Source: Burkholderiales bacterium
GTDB taxonomy: Bacteria > Pseudomonadota > Gammaproteobacteria > Burkholderiales > SG8-39
Direction: 5' to 3'
Length of the DNA: 22,885 bases
Assembly: GCA_027457185.1 (NCBI GenBank)
Contig: DAIDTN010000128.1
Span: 1 to 22,885 of the forward strand
Both the position numbers and the translations under genes were made by a program. Shown piece by piece: positions 1 to 7,954 of the stretch; position 1 is the first letter of the stretch, and every line of letters begins with the position of its first letter. A model generated the notes under the pieces. That model was given only the letters and a program-made list of their open reading frames with translations, had not been told where the DNA came from and searched no databases.

Positions 1-469
1 CCACCCACAACACGGCAAGCGGCAGCAGCGCCGGCACCACGTAAGCGTAGAAAACGCGCGCGTAGGCAGCTGCGGTGGATACGCCGCCCGCGGTCCAGCA
101 CACCAGAATCATGGTGAGCAGGGCTCTGCCGTCGGGATGCATCACGGGGAAGAACAAGGGCGCCGCCGAACCCGTGACCAGTCCGGCAGCGAAGCCATAC
201 AACACCATGCGCTCGAGCGCGCGCTGCGCGTCGGCGGGCGGGTGGCTCAGCTGGCGCAACGCATAGGCGCGGCGCGCCAGTGGCAGCAGAAACTGGAGTA
301 GCCCCCACAGCACCACCAAGTAGCGCGGCGCGCGATCAGCCACGACGTAGGCGACCACGCCCGCGGTTATCGCAATTCCAAAAAGCGAGCGCGTCGCCTG
401 TCGCTGAAGCAGCTCGAACTGGTGACGCCGCAGGCGAGCGAACCGGACCGTATCCTCATCGATGGGCAC
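1..469 (-). CDS. Membrane sensor N-terminus, probable histidine kinase (partial)
   Basis: The gene runs off the left edge; only about 156 N-terminal residues are visible. A short charged N-terminus (MPIDEDTVRFARLRRHQF) is followed by hydrophobic segments at roughly residues 28-42, 49-63, 90-105, 117-133 and 137-156, so this is a polytopic membrane domain. The layout, with a response regulator immediately upstream on the same strand, matches the membrane sensing region of proteobacterial (often hybrid) histidine kinases, but no kinase domain lies inside the window. I chose GTG at 469 because GGTGAGG sits about 8 bases upstream; a TTG at 520 overlapping the regulator's stop codon is an alternative. 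The signal sensed cannot be inferred. Confidence 0.6.
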   Translation of the reverse strand, partial: MPIDEDTVRFARLRRHQFELLQRQATRSLFGIAITAGVVAYVVADRAPRYLVVLWGLLQFLLPLARRAYALRQLSHPPADAQRALERMVLYGFAAGLVTGSAAPLFFPVMHPDGRALLTMILVCWTAGGVSTAAAYARVFYAYVVPALLPLAVLWV

Positions 470-512
470 GGCGGCGACCTCACCGCCAATGGCGAGGCCC
501 GATGCCGGCGCG

Positions 513-1172
513 TCAGCCAAGCCGCAGCCCCAGCTTCGCCGCGGCGTAAACCGCCTCGGTGCGGTTATGCGCACCGAGTGCGAGGAAAACCGCCGACAGG
601 TGCGCCTTGACCGTGCCCTCGGACAAATGCAGTTCGCGCGCGATGGCTTTGTTCGGTTTGCCTTTGATAACGCAGCGCAGCACCTCCATCTGCCGCGGCG
701 TGAGGCCCGAAAGCACACTGCCGGTCGCAGCGGATTGAGCCGAAGACGCCACTGGCGAGCTGACTGGGCGCGCTGCTTCGAGCACCGCGGGCGGCAGGTA
801 CACACCTTGCGCGAGCACCAGCTGCAGCGCCTGGACCAGCACCTCCGGAGTCGAGGACTTTGGTATAAAACCCATCGCACCATGCTCGACGGCAGCGCGC
901 ACCACGCGCGGGTTCTCTTCGCCGGAAAGCACGACCAGCGGCGTGCCGGGAACGGCGTCGCGCAATGCGTCGAGCGCGTCCAGGCCGTTGAGGCCGGGCA
1001 TGTTCAAGTCGAGCAGCACCAGGTCGTAGCTGCGGGCAGCCGCGAGTTCGAGCGCTTCGGTGCAAGTGCTTGCCTCGTCCATTTCAAGACCTGCGTCGAG
1101 GCTGCGCAGCAGGAATCGCATGCCTCCCCTGAGCAAGGGGTGATCGTCCACGAGCAGCATGTTCATTGCCAT
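513..1172 (-). CDS. NarL/FixJ (LuxR) family response regulator
   Basis: A DNA-binding transcription regulator of 219 residues. The receiver domain (about residues 4-120) has the acidic pair D9-D10, phosphoacceptor D55 in LVLLDLNMPG, S83 and the conserved K105 in FIPKSS. A linker rich in Ala and Ser follows. The C-terminal GerE/LuxR helix-turn-helix (about 157-212) begins LTPRQMEVL and has the recognition-helix signature SEGTVKAHLSAV. I chose ATG 1172 because it puts MLLVDD where the family begins and has AGAG 8 bases upstream; in-frame ATGs at 1211, 1166 and 1160 are possible. It precedes the sensor gene by 43 bases on the same strand, so the two probably form a cognate pair. The target genes are not visible here. 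Confidence 0.9.
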   Translation of the reverse strand: MAMNMLLVDDHPLLRGGMRFLLRSLDAGLEMDEASTCTEALELAAARSYDLVLLDLNMPGLNGLDALDALRDAVPGTPLVVLSGEENPRVVRAAVEHGAMGFIPKSSTPEVLVQALQLVLAQGVYLPPAVLEAARPVSSPVASSAQSAATGSVLSGLTPRQMEVLRCVIKGKPNKAIARELHLSEGTVKAHLSAVFLALGAHNRTEAVYAAAKLGLRLG

Positions 1173-1254
1173 CGCGCGAACTCTGGGGTAACGAGAAAGA
1201 GAGGAAAGCATATCCCAGCCGTCGGCTCACCGCATCGGGCATCTGTCCTATCCG

Positions 1255-1273
1255 CTTATGACTTTCGTCTAAG
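1255..1273. promoter_or_regulatory. Imperfect palindrome upstream of the response regulator
   Basis: The arms CTTATGAC and GTCTAAG flank a 4-base centre (TTTC), giving a near-perfect inverted repeat with one extra base in the left arm. It lies about 80 bases upstream of the chosen regulator start, in the only gap between that gene and the upstream operon. Its position and symmetry fit an operator for a dimeric LuxR-type regulator, perhaps autoregulation. This is inferred from symmetry and place only. Confidence 0.35.
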
Positions 1274-1392
1274 CCGAGCTAGGCCGATTGGCGGATTCCC
1301 CTGCGTCAACGAAGCGGGACGGGCATGCCGCGGCGGCGCACGGCGAATCTTTCTTCTGCATCGATGGATCGACTGCGGCACCCCGCCTGAAT

Positions 1393-2283
1393 TTAGTTTT
1401 TGAGCATGCGATAGATCTCGGTGTGGTCCGCCGCACCGCTGAGTTTTGCCTCCGCATCGGCCCAGGACTTGAGCAGGACTTCACCCAACAGCGTTTGCGA
1501 TCCCAGGCTCTTCGCCAGATCGGTGGCGATATTGATATCCTTCTTCATCAGCCCCAGGCTGAAGCCGGATTTGAACGACCCCGACACGATGAACTGCATC
1601 AACTTGTTCTCGGTGCTGTTGTTCTTGCCGGTCGAAGCGTTCAGCACGGCCACGATCTTCTCCGGCGCGATGCCGAAATCCGCGCCCACCTTCAGCGCCT
1701 CGCAGGCTGCTAGCAGGCCAGCCGCAGAGACATAGTTGTTGAGCGCCTTCATCGCATGCCCGGACCCCAGCATCCCGGTTTCGATGATAGCCTTGCCCAT
1801 GGTCAGCAACAGCGGCTTCACCCGGGCGATGACCGCCACGTCGCCGCCGGCCATGATCGCGAGTGATCCGTCGACGGCGCGTTTCACTCCGCCCGAAACC
1901 GGCGCATCGATCAGATCCACGCCCGCTGCTTTGAGCCGCGGCCCGAGTTCGCGCGTCACCGACGGAATGGAAGAGCTCATATCGATGACGACCGCGCCCT
2001 TTTTCAAGTGCGCGACGAGCCCGTCTTTGTCGCCGAACAACACTTTCTTCACCACCGCGCTGTCGGGAAGCATCAGGATCACGACTTCGCAGTCGCGCCC
2101 GATATCGGCCAGGCGTTTCGCTGCGTGGGCTCCGCTTACCGCGCCGATCGCTTTCAGCGCGCCTTCAGCAGCGTCGTAGGCGTGCAGGGGATAGCCCTGC
2201 GCGGCGATCCGTGTCGCCATCTGCAAGCCCATCTTGCCGATGCCGATGAAACCGACTGCGTACTTGCCCTTGCCGGAGCTCAT
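1393..2283 (-). CDS. NAD(P)-dependent beta-hydroxyacid dehydrogenase (HIBADH/GarR-like)
   Basis: A 296-residue member of the 3-hydroxyisobutyrate/6-phosphogluconate dehydrogenase superfamily, of normal length. The N-terminal Rossmann motif GFIGIGKMG (11-19) binds NAD(P). DAPVSGG (127-133) is the substrate-binding loop, and the catalytic lysine is K179 in GHAMKALNN, with N183 after it. The all-helical C-terminal domain follows, including the conserved LMKKDI (245-250). Relatives reduce small semialdehydes or oxidise 3-hydroxy acids; the exact substrate is unknown. Its ATG overlaps the stop of the upstream CMD-family gene (ATGA), so translation is probably coupled. It is the last gene of the operon, where a reductase acting on the aldehyde made by the TPP enzyme would be sensible (inference). 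Confidence 0.88.
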   Translation of the reverse strand: MSSGKGKYAVGFIGIGKMGLQMATRIAAQGYPLHAYDAAEGALKAIGAVSGAHAAKRLADIGRDCEVVILMLPDSAVVKKVLFGDKDGLVAHLKKGAVVIDMSSSIPSVTRELGPRLKAAGVDLIDAPVSGGVKRAVDGSLAIMAGGDVAVIARVKPLLLTMGKAIIETGMLGSGHAMKALNNYVSAAGLLAACEALKVGADFGIAPEKIVAVLNASTGKNNSTENKLMQFIVSGSFKSGFSLGLMKKDINIATDLAKSLGSQTLLGEVLLKSWADAEAKLSGAADHTEIYRMLKN

Positions 2284-2663
2284 TTCTTGCTGTCGACCTC
2301 GGCGAAGACTTCTTTCGCGACGCGCATCGCATCGAGCGCGGCGGGCACGCCGCAATAAACCGCGGCCTGCAGGAACACTTCGCGGATCTCGGTCCGGGTG
2401 ATGCCGTTGTTCAGCGCCCCGAGCACATGCAGCTTGATTTCGTGCGGGCGGTTCAGCGCGGTCAGCCAGGCGAGGTTGAGGAAGCTGCGGGTCTTCCGGT
2501 CCAGCTCCGGCCGCGTCCAGACCGCGCCCCAGCAATATTCGGTCACCAGGTCCTGCATCGGTTTGCTGAACTCGTCCGGCGCTTTCACCGATTTGTCGAC
2601 GTATTCGGCCCCCAATACGGCCATTCTGACTGCCAGTCCTTCATCGTAGGTTTTCTTGTCCAT
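2280..2663 (-). CDS. Carboxymuconolactone decarboxylase (CMD/PcaC-like) family protein
   Basis: A 127-residue single-domain protein of the length of PcaC. The family block is clear: EYCWGAVWTRPELDRKTRS (42-60), then LNLAWLTALNRP (62-73), H79 in KLHVLGALNNG, and VYCGVPAALDA near the end. It lacks the AhpD-type CxxC active site, so it belongs with the PcaC-like branch and not the peroxidase branch. Characterised PcaC decarboxylates 4-carboxymuconolactone in the protocatechuate pathway, but no other pca gene is nearby, so that role is not supported here. A strong ribosome-binding site (AAAGGAG, about 7 bases from the ATG) fixes the start. It is third in the operon, 69 bases after the TPP beta subunit and overlapping the dehydrogenase. 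Confidence 0.88.
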   Translation of the reverse strand: MDKKTYDEGLAVRMAVLGAEYVDKSVKAPDEFSKPMQDLVTEYCWGAVWTRPELDRKTRSFLNLAWLTALNRPHEIKLHVLGALNNGITRTEIREVFLQAAVYCGVPAALDAMRVAKEVFAEVDSKK

Positions 2664-2732
2664 GATTCTGCTCCTTTGGTCGTCGAGTTAAAGTCGGGGT
2701 TCGCATGTTCTTCGCGCGGCCTGAACGCCGGG

Positions 2733-3335
2733 TTATTGGTGTGCCGCGCCTGGACCAAGCAAGGCCGCGCGGAATCTATTCTTCAGCAGCGAGCCATCGC
2801 GCGGCGGCAGCACCAGCGGCAATTTTTCCGGGTCCACCTTGACCTGCGCGAACAAAGCGCCTTCCCCCGCGTAAACGCGCTTCTTCAGCCGCGCTAACTC
2901 CGCCTGCGTGCGCACCATGAGGGTTTGCGCGATGCCGGCAGCCTTGGCCATCCCGGCGAGGTTTACGCCGTGACCGGTATGGGTTTCCTGCTGGCCAGTC
3001 TCGCCATAGCGCTCGTTGTCGAGTACGACGATGGAGAGATTGCGCGGCCCTTGCACCGCAATGGTGGCTAGCGCGCCCAGACCCATGAGCATTTCGCCGT
3101 CGCCCGTGAGCACCAGCACGTTTTTCTTCGGCTGCGCCAGCGCCAGGCCGAGGCCGAGCATCGCCCCTCCGCCCATAGCGCCCCACAGCGGAAAGTTCAG
3201 CTCATGATCGCCCGCACTGGTGATGTCCCAGGCGGGCGCGCCCAGGCCGGCGACCACCAGCAGACCGCCGCGTGCGGCGAGCAACTCCTTCACCACTTCA
3301 CGACGCCGCAGTCGCTTGCCTATTTGTTTGCTCAT
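2733..3335 (-). CDS. TPP-dependent decarboxylase, beta (C-terminal, TPP-binding) subunit
   Basis: A 200-residue protein equal to the C-terminal TPP-binding domain of 2-oxoacid decarboxylases. The thiamine diphosphate/Mg motif begins GDGEMLMG (78-85) and closes with D106-N107 in VVLDNERYG, the usual spacing for the GDG-NN motif. GxGxxxG-like LWGAMGGGAMLGLGLA precedes it. Size and split organisation resemble sulfopyruvate decarboxylase beta (ComE) and the C-terminal half of phosphonopyruvate decarboxylase; substrate choice between these or another 2-oxoacid cannot be made. The ATG overlaps the stop of the alpha gene (ATGA), so the two are translated together and presumably assemble into one enzyme whose active sites lie at the subunit interface. 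Confidence 0.85.
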   Translation of the reverse strand: MSKQIGKRLRRREVVKELLAARGGLLVVAGLGAPAWDITSAGDHELNFPLWGAMGGGAMLGLGLALAQPKKNVLVLTGDGEMLMGLGALATIAVQGPRNLSIVVLDNERYGETGQQETHTGHGVNLAGMAKAAGIAQTLMVRTQAELARLKKRVYAGEGALFAQVKVDPEKLPLVLPPRDGSLLKNRFRAALLGPGAAHQ

Positions 3336-3880
3336 TGGGGCACGCTCTGGGAGAGTTTCCTGAAGTCCTTGGCACCGGACACGCGCTGGCCGATCAAGAG
3401 CGCGACGGGACGATAGGTGTTGAACGCGAGGCGCAGCGCGCCGGACACCATTTCCGCCACATCGCCAGGCGCATCGGCGCGCTTGACGATCACACCCATT
3501 GCTTCGAACACATCCTGCGTCGCATTGCCCATGGGAATCTGCGCCGGATTGAATTCGCCGTGGTCGCCGCGCATGGTGACCAGCATCAGCAGCGGGAACT
3601 GGCAGGCGATCGGCAGGGTGAGCATGTTGATGCAATTGCCCACGCCGCTGCTTTGCATCAGCAGCACGCCTTTCTCGCCGCCGAGCCAGGCGCCGGCGAG
3701 CAGCGCCACGCCCTCTTCCTCGGTGGTGAGCCTGACCACGCGCATGGCTTTGTCCTTTTCGCACAGCTTGATCAGGCGCGCGTGGCCGGCGTCGGGGACG
3801 ATAGCCACCTGGCGCACGCCGGCGGATCTCAGGAGCGCATGGACCTCGTCGGGCCAGGCGGATTCGGCGACTTGTTTCAT
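3332..3880 (-). CDS. TPP-dependent decarboxylase, alpha (N-terminal, pyrimidine-binding) subunit
   Basis: A 182-residue protein corresponding to the N-terminal PYR domain of TPP enzymes. The activating glutamate that contacts the TPP aminopyrimidine lies in TTEEEGVALLAGAWLGG (E54-E56). QSSGVGNCINML (76-87), PLLMLVTMRGDHGE (96-109) and the final PVALLIGQ match the sulfopyruvate/phosphonopyruvate decarboxylase alpha domain. It is the first gene of the four-gene operon and overlaps the beta subunit at ATGA. The start MKQVAESAW was chosen because it begins the domain at the family's usual length; a GGAA lies upstream. The enzyme should decarboxylate a 2-oxoacid to an aldehyde. Substrate unknown; sulfopyruvate is one candidate but no sulfonate genes are nearby. 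Confidence 0.82.
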   Translation of the reverse strand: MKQVAESAWPDEVHALLRSAGVRQVAIVPDAGHARLIKLCEKDKAMRVVRLTTEEEGVALLAGAWLGGEKGVLLMQSSGVGNCINMLTLPIACQFPLLMLVTMRGDHGEFNPAQIPMGNATQDVFEAMGVIVKRADAPGDVAEMVSGALRLAFNTYRPVALLIGQRVSGAKDFRKLSQSVPQ

Positions 3881-3980
3881 TGGGATTCCGTGAATGGGCG
3901 GGCGCGTACGAGCACGATAATACAATAATCCGGCAACGCCCGGCAGATGCGGATTCATGCGTCCCCATCCGCCAGTGCGG

Positions 3981-3986
3981 TAAAAT
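3981..3986 (+). promoter_or_regulatory. Candidate -10 box for glnS
   Basis: TAAAAT (five of six matches to TATAAT) lies 33 bases before the glnS start within the divergent gap 3881-4019. No good -35 hexamer is seen at 16-18 bases, so this is a weak call. The AT-rich tract around 3915-3930 in the same gap probably serves the divergent TPP-enzyme operon. Confidence 0.3.
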
Positions 3987-4019
3987 CGCGCATGCCTACC
4001 GCCGCGCGACTTCACCATC

Positions 4020-5789
4020 ATGAATAAGCCTGCCGGCGCGGCCGCTGCGCACCTCACCAATTTCATCCGCAACGTCATCGACGCCGACCTGGCGGCCGGC
4101 AAGTATGCCGCGCGCACCTGGGGCGGGCGCCCCGGCCTGGCCGCCACGCATGCGGGCGCGCCGTCCGATACGGCGAAAATCCGCACGCGCTTTCCGCCCG
4201 AGCCCAATGGCTACCTGCACTTCGGCCACGCCAAATCGATCTGCCTCAACTTCGGCCTCGCGCGCGATTACGGCGGCGTCTGCCACATGCGCTTCGACGA
4301 CACCAATCCGGAAAAGGAAGAACAGGAATACGTCGATTCCATCCTCGACGCGGTGCGCTGGCTGGGCTTCGGCTGGAACGCGAACGGCACCGAGCACCTG
4401 TACCATGCGAGCGACTATTTCGATGCCATGTACCAGGCGGCGGAATACCTGGTCGCTTCGGGCCACGCCTACGTCGACGAACAAAGCGCCGAGGAACTGC
4501 GCGCGACGCGCGGCACCCTCACCGAGCACGGCCAGGACAGTCCCTGGCGCGCCCGTCCGGCGGCCGATTCGCTCGCGCGCCTGCGCGAAATGCGCGACGG
4601 CAGGCATGCCGACGGCAGCATGGTGCTGCGCGCAAGAATTGACATGAGCTCGCCCAACATCAACCTGCGCGATCCGGCGATCTACCGCATCAAGAAAGCG
4701 ACGCATCACCGCACCGGCGATGCGTGGTGCATCTATCCGATGTACACCTACGCCCACCCGATCGAGGACGCGCTGGAGCAAATCACCCATTCGATCTGCA
4801 CCCTGGAGTTCGAGGACCAGCGCCCGTTCTACGACTGGCTGCTGGCGCGTCTGGCCGAAGGCGGACTGCTGGCGCGACCGCTGCCGCAGCAAATCGAATT
4901 CGCTCGGCTCAATCTCACTTATGTCGTACTGTCCAAACGCAAGCTGATCCAACTGGTCAGCGAAGGACATGTCGATGGCTGGGACGACCCGCGCATGCCG
5001 ACGCTGGTCGCGGCGCGCCGGCGCGGCTACACGCCCGAGGGTTTCCGCCTGTTCGCCGAGCGCATCGGCGTTTCCAAATCCGACTCCTGGATCGATTACG
5101 GCGTGCTCGAGGAATGCATGCGCGAGCACCTGAATCAGGTCGCACAGCGGCGCATCGCCGTGCTCGATCCGTTGAAGCTCGTCATCGACAACTACCCAGA
5201 GGGCGCGTCGGAGGAGTGCCTTGCGCCGAACCATCCGCAGCGGCCGGAGCTGGGCAAGCGCGCGCTGCCGTTTTCGCGCGAGTTGTGGATAGAGCGCGAC
5301 GATTTCATGGAGGCACCGGCCAAGGGTTATTTCCGGCTCCATCCCGGTAACAAAGTGCGGCTGCGCTACGGTTTCGTGATCGAGTGCACCGGCTGCGACA
5401 AGGACGCTTCGGGGCAGGTCAGCGCAGTGCACTGCAATTACTACGCCGACAGCAAATCGGGCACGCCCGGCGCGGACAGCTACAAGGTGAAAGGCAATAT
5501 CCACTGGGTCTCGGCCCGGCACGCCTACCAGTGCGAGGTACGACTCTACGACCGTTTGTTCCGCGAGCCGCATCCGGGCGCGGGCGGGCGCGATTTCCTG
5601 CTCGACCTTAATCCGGAAGCGAAAAGAGTCATCAGCGCGCAGCTCGAACCCGCGCTCAAAGACGCGCAGCCGGAGGAGCGCTTCCAGTTCGAGCGGCACG
5701 GCTATTTCGTCGCGGACATGAAAGACTCCACGGCGGGCGCGCCGGTGTTCAACCGCGCGGTGACCCTGAAGGATGCCTGGCAGAAGTAA
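4020..5789 (+). CDS. glnS: Glutaminyl-tRNA synthetase
   Basis: Class I aminoacyl-tRNA synthetase that charges tRNA-Gln with glutamine in the cytoplasm; 589 residues against about 554 in E. coli. The HIGH signature is HFGH (67-70) in PPEPNGYLHFGHAKS. The KMSKS-equivalent loop is VLSKRKL (about 302-308; E. coli has VMSKRKL). RFDDTNPEKE, the tRNA acceptor-binding region and the C-terminal beta-barrel anticodon domain (KVKGNIHWVSA, LYDRLF, VFNRAVTLKDAW) are all intact. The extra length is partly an insertion of about 20 residues at 32-55, between GKYA and the catalytic fold. No strong ribosome-binding site is seen, but MNKPAG with the following TNFIRNVIDADLAAGK matches the usual N-terminus. It is transcribed alone, divergently from the TPP operon. 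Confidence 0.97.
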   Translation: MNKPAGAAAAHLTNFIRNVIDADLAAGKYAARTWGGRPGLAATHAGAPSDTAKIRTRFPPEPNGYLHFGHAKSICLNFGLARDYGGVCHMRFDDTNPEKEEQEYVDSILDAVRWLGFGWNANGTEHLYHASDYFDAMYQAAEYLVASGHAYVDEQSAEELRATRGTLTEHGQDSPWRARPAADSLARLREMRDGRHADGSMVLRARIDMSSPNINLRDPAIYRIKKATHHRTGDAWCIYPMYTYAHPIEDALEQITHSICTLEFEDQRPFYDWLLARLAEGGLLARPLPQQIEFARLNLTYVVLSKRKLIQLVSEGHVDGWDDPRMPTLVAARRRGYTPEGFRLFAERIGVSKSDSWIDYGVLEECMREHLNQVAQRRIAVLDPLKLVIDNYPEGASEECLAPNHPQRPELGKRALPFSRELWIERDDFMEAPAKGYFRLHPGNKVRLRYGFVIECTGCDKDASGQVSAVHCNYYADSKSGTPGADSYKVKGNIHWVSARHAYQCEVRLYDRLFREPHPGAGGRDFLLDLNPEAKRVISAQLEPALKDAQPEERFQFERHGYFVADMKDSTAGAPVFNRAVTLKDAWQK

Positions 5790-5843
5790 CCGTCTGACAC
5801 GCGCCTGCGCGATTAATCAACTGCGCGAATGAAGGAGACAACA

Positions 5844-6860
5844 ATGAAAGCCGTCGGCCTCTACCGCTATCTTCCCATCGACGATCCGGAGTCCTTCCTC
5901 GATCTGGAACTGGAGACGCCCAGCGCCAGCGGACGCGACCTGCTGGTGGAAGTGAAAGCCATCTCCGTGAATCCGGTCGACACCAAGCGGCGCGCGCCCA
6001 AGGAGCTGGTCGAAAAAATTCCCAGGGTGCTAGGCTGGGATGTCGCCGGCGTGGTCAAGGCCGTCGGGCCGGAGGTGTCGCTGTTCAAGCCCGGGGACGC
6101 GGTGTATTACGCCGGCAGCATCACGCGCGCGGGCGGCAACAGCGAATTCCACCTGGTCGACGAGCGCATCGTCAGCAGGAAACCCGCCAACCTCGGTTTC
6201 GCCGAAGCCGCGGCGCTGCCGCTTACCACCATCACCGCCTGGGAAGGCATGTTCGACCGCATGGGCATCTCCAAAGCCGGCGCGCACGCGGGCAAAACAC
6301 TGCTCATCATCGCCGGCGCCGGGGGCGTCGGCTCGATCGCAATCCAGCTGGCGAAGAAACTCGCGGGCCTCGCCGTCGTCGCCACCGCCTCGCGGCCGGA
6401 ATCGGTGGCCTGGGTGCGCGCCCTCGGCGCGGAGCAGGTGATCGATCACAACCAGGACCTGGCGCCGCAACTCGAAGCACTGGGCATGAAAGAAGTCGAC
6501 TACATCTTCTGCCTCAACAACACCGATCGCTGGTTCCCCGCGTTCGCACCCATTATCAAGCCGTTGGGGAACATCTGCGCCATCGTCTCGGCGCTGAAGC
6601 CGGTCGATCTGACGCCGCTGATGGGCAAGAGCGTGAGCCTCGCCTGGGAATTCATGTTCACCCGCTCCACCTTCAAGACATCGGACATGATCGAGCAGCA
6701 CTATCTGCTCGACGAAACGGCGGCGCTGATCGAAGCGGGCACGTTGAAGACGACGCTCACCACTCATCTCGGCAAGATCAACGCCGTCAACCTGAAGCGC
6801 GCGCACAAGCTGCTCGAGGGAGGACATACGCTGGGCAAGATCGTGCTCGAGGGGTTCTGA
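5844..6860 (+). CDS. Zinc-independent alcohol dehydrogenase/quinone reductase-like oxidoreductase
   Basis: A 338-residue medium-chain dehydrogenase/reductase. The N-terminal GroES-like domain (about 1-130) contains KAISVNPVDTK and the Rossmann domain has AGAGGVGSIAIQLAKKL (157-173) for NADPH. Catalytic and structural zinc cysteines are absent, placing it with the quinone-oxidoreductase/crotonyl-reductase side of the superfamily; the opening MKAVGLYRYLPIDDPESF is typical of the TIGR02817-like subgroup, whose physiological substrate is not established. I took ATG 5844 over ATG 5829 because AAGGAG sits 6 bases before it. The gene follows glnS by 54 bases and is convergent with the LysR gene. No clear terminator is seen in the 28-base gap that follows. 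Confidence 0.88.
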   Translation: MKAVGLYRYLPIDDPESFLDLELETPSASGRDLLVEVKAISVNPVDTKRRAPKELVEKIPRVLGWDVAGVVKAVGPEVSLFKPGDAVYYAGSITRAGGNSEFHLVDERIVSRKPANLGFAEAAALPLTTITAWEGMFDRMGISKAGAHAGKTLLIIAGAGGVGSIAIQLAKKLAGLAVVATASRPESVAWVRALGAEQVIDHNQDLAPQLEALGMKEVDYIFCLNNTDRWFPAFAPIIKPLGNICAIVSALKPVDLTPLMGKSVSLAWEFMFTRSTFKTSDMIEQHYLLDETAALIEAGTLKTTLTTHLGKINAVNLKRAHKLLEGGHTLGKIVLEGF

Positions 6861-6888
6861 GCGCAATTGAAACTTTTGCAGCGGATTC

Positions 6889-7830
6889 CTAAGCCGTAGC
6901 CGGTCCCGGGTCGCGCCGCTCAGGCGTGCCGGCCGACGAGCGCGCTGGCTCGGCCAGCTTCCAGGTATCGCGCAGCACGCCGAGCAGAGCGCGGATCGCC
7001 GGGTCGTTCTCGCGCGCGTGCAGGTAAATGAACCAAAGCGTGGTCTCGAGCCGCACGTCGCTCCATAGGCACACTTCGCCCGCGGCCTCTTTCTCCAGCG
7101 CCAGTTCTTCGCGGATCAGGGACAGGCCGACCCCGGATACGACCAGGTTCGCGATCACGGATTCCTGGTCGGCCTCGACCACCTTGGTGGGCACGATGCC
7201 GTGCTTGTCGAACAGCGCGCGCAGCAGTTGATGGTGAGTGCTGACCGACGGGGTGATGACCCATGGTTGCAGCGCAATCTGACTCCAGCCGGCGTCGACC
7301 AAGCGGCTCTTCCACGCCGCCGGGGCGGCGACGCGATAGGTGCTCTTGCGCAACCGCAGCCTGCCCACGCCCGGGTGCTCGAGATCGCCGTAATAAAAGC
7401 TTGCGTCGAGCTCGCCGCTGAGCACTTTTGCAAAACCCACACCGGTGATCTCATGGTGCAGTTCCACCTGCAGCAAGGGATGGCGCTCGACCGTAGCGTT
7501 CAGAAATTCGCCGATGCGGATGAACACCGGATCCGACATCGTACCCACGCGCACCTTGCCGGCCACCTCGCCTTTTAGCGCTTTCGCCTCGTTGCGCATC
7601 GCTTGGGCCGCGGCCAGGACCTTCTCCGCGTCCGCCAGCAGTCTCGTACCGGCCGAAGTCAGGACCATGCCGCTGGAAGTGCGTTCGAACAAGACCAGGT
7701 CAAGTTCGTCCTCCAGCGCCTTGATCTGCGCGCTGACGGCCGGCTGGCTGACGTGCAGCGCCTCCGCGGCACGGGTCAGGTGACCGGCCTCGGCGACGGC
7801 GACAAAGCTGCGTAACTGGTAAAGCTCCAT
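6889..7830 (-). CDS. LysR-family transcriptional regulator
   Basis: A 313-residue LysR-type regulator of standard size. The N-terminal winged helix-turn-helix is MELYQLRSFVAVAEAGHLTRAAEALHV followed by SQPAVSAQIKALEDELDLVLFER (27-50). The rest is the effector-binding periplasmic-protein-like domain, with the conserved VRVGTMSDPVFIRIG start and a GVGLSLIREE block near 230. The C-terminal tail is rich in Pro, Arg and Ala and probably disordered. It is convergent with the oxidoreductase (28-base gap) and divergent from the small DUF3563-like gene. Inverted repeats in the divergent region (7862-7886) are likely its own operator. Target genes and inducer are not evident; either neighbour could be regulated. 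Confidence 0.93.
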   Translation of the reverse strand: MELYQLRSFVAVAEAGHLTRAAEALHVSQPAVSAQIKALEDELDLVLFERTSSGMVLTSAGTRLLADAEKVLAAAQAMRNEAKALKGEVAGKVRVGTMSDPVFIRIGEFLNATVERHPLLQVELHHEITGVGFAKVLSGELDASFYYGDLEHPGVGRLRLRKSTYRVAAPAAWKSRLVDAGWSQIALQPWVITPSVSTHHQLLRALFDKHGIVPTKVVEADQESVIANLVVSGVGLSLIREELALEKEAAGEVCLWSDVRLETTLWFIYLHARENDPAIRALLGVLRDTWKLAEPARSSAGTPERRDPGPATA

Positions 7831-7861
7831 ATTCGCGCGGTCTTCTTTGTGCGTTGCATCA

Positions 7862-7886
7862 TATACTTAGGCACAGTATAACCTAA
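7862..7886. promoter_or_regulatory. Overlapping inverted repeats, probable LysR operator
   Basis: Two interleaved inverted repeats lie 32-56 bases upstream of the LysR start: TATAC-N9-GTATA (7862-7880) and TTAGG-N10-CCTAA (7867-7886). LysR-type boxes are dyads with a T-N11-A core, often ATAC-N7-GTAT-like, and autoregulated LysR genes usually carry them in the divergent gap. The exact spacing differs slightly from the classic box, so the assignment is an inference from symmetry and position. Confidence 0.45.
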
Positions 7887-7954
7887 AGCGATCCGGGCTA
7901 TCCGATCATGCGATTGGAAAAGCCGCCCGCGGGCCCTTACTATAGCCACCATAA

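Noticed and set aside
2284..2535. N-terminal extension of the dehydrogenase
   Set aside because: It overlaps the CMD-family gene in another frame; the ATG at 2283 in the ATGA overlap directly precedes the Rossmann motif.
2664..2732. Terminator within the TPP operon
   Set aside because: The 69-base gap contains a strong ribosome-binding site but no stable hairpin, so read-through into the CMD gene is expected.
3996..5699. A long minus-strand open frame of 567 codons opposite glnS
   Set aside because: It is antisense to an unmistakable GlnRS, is rich in Arg, Ala and Val from GC-rich codon shadowing, and shows no domain.
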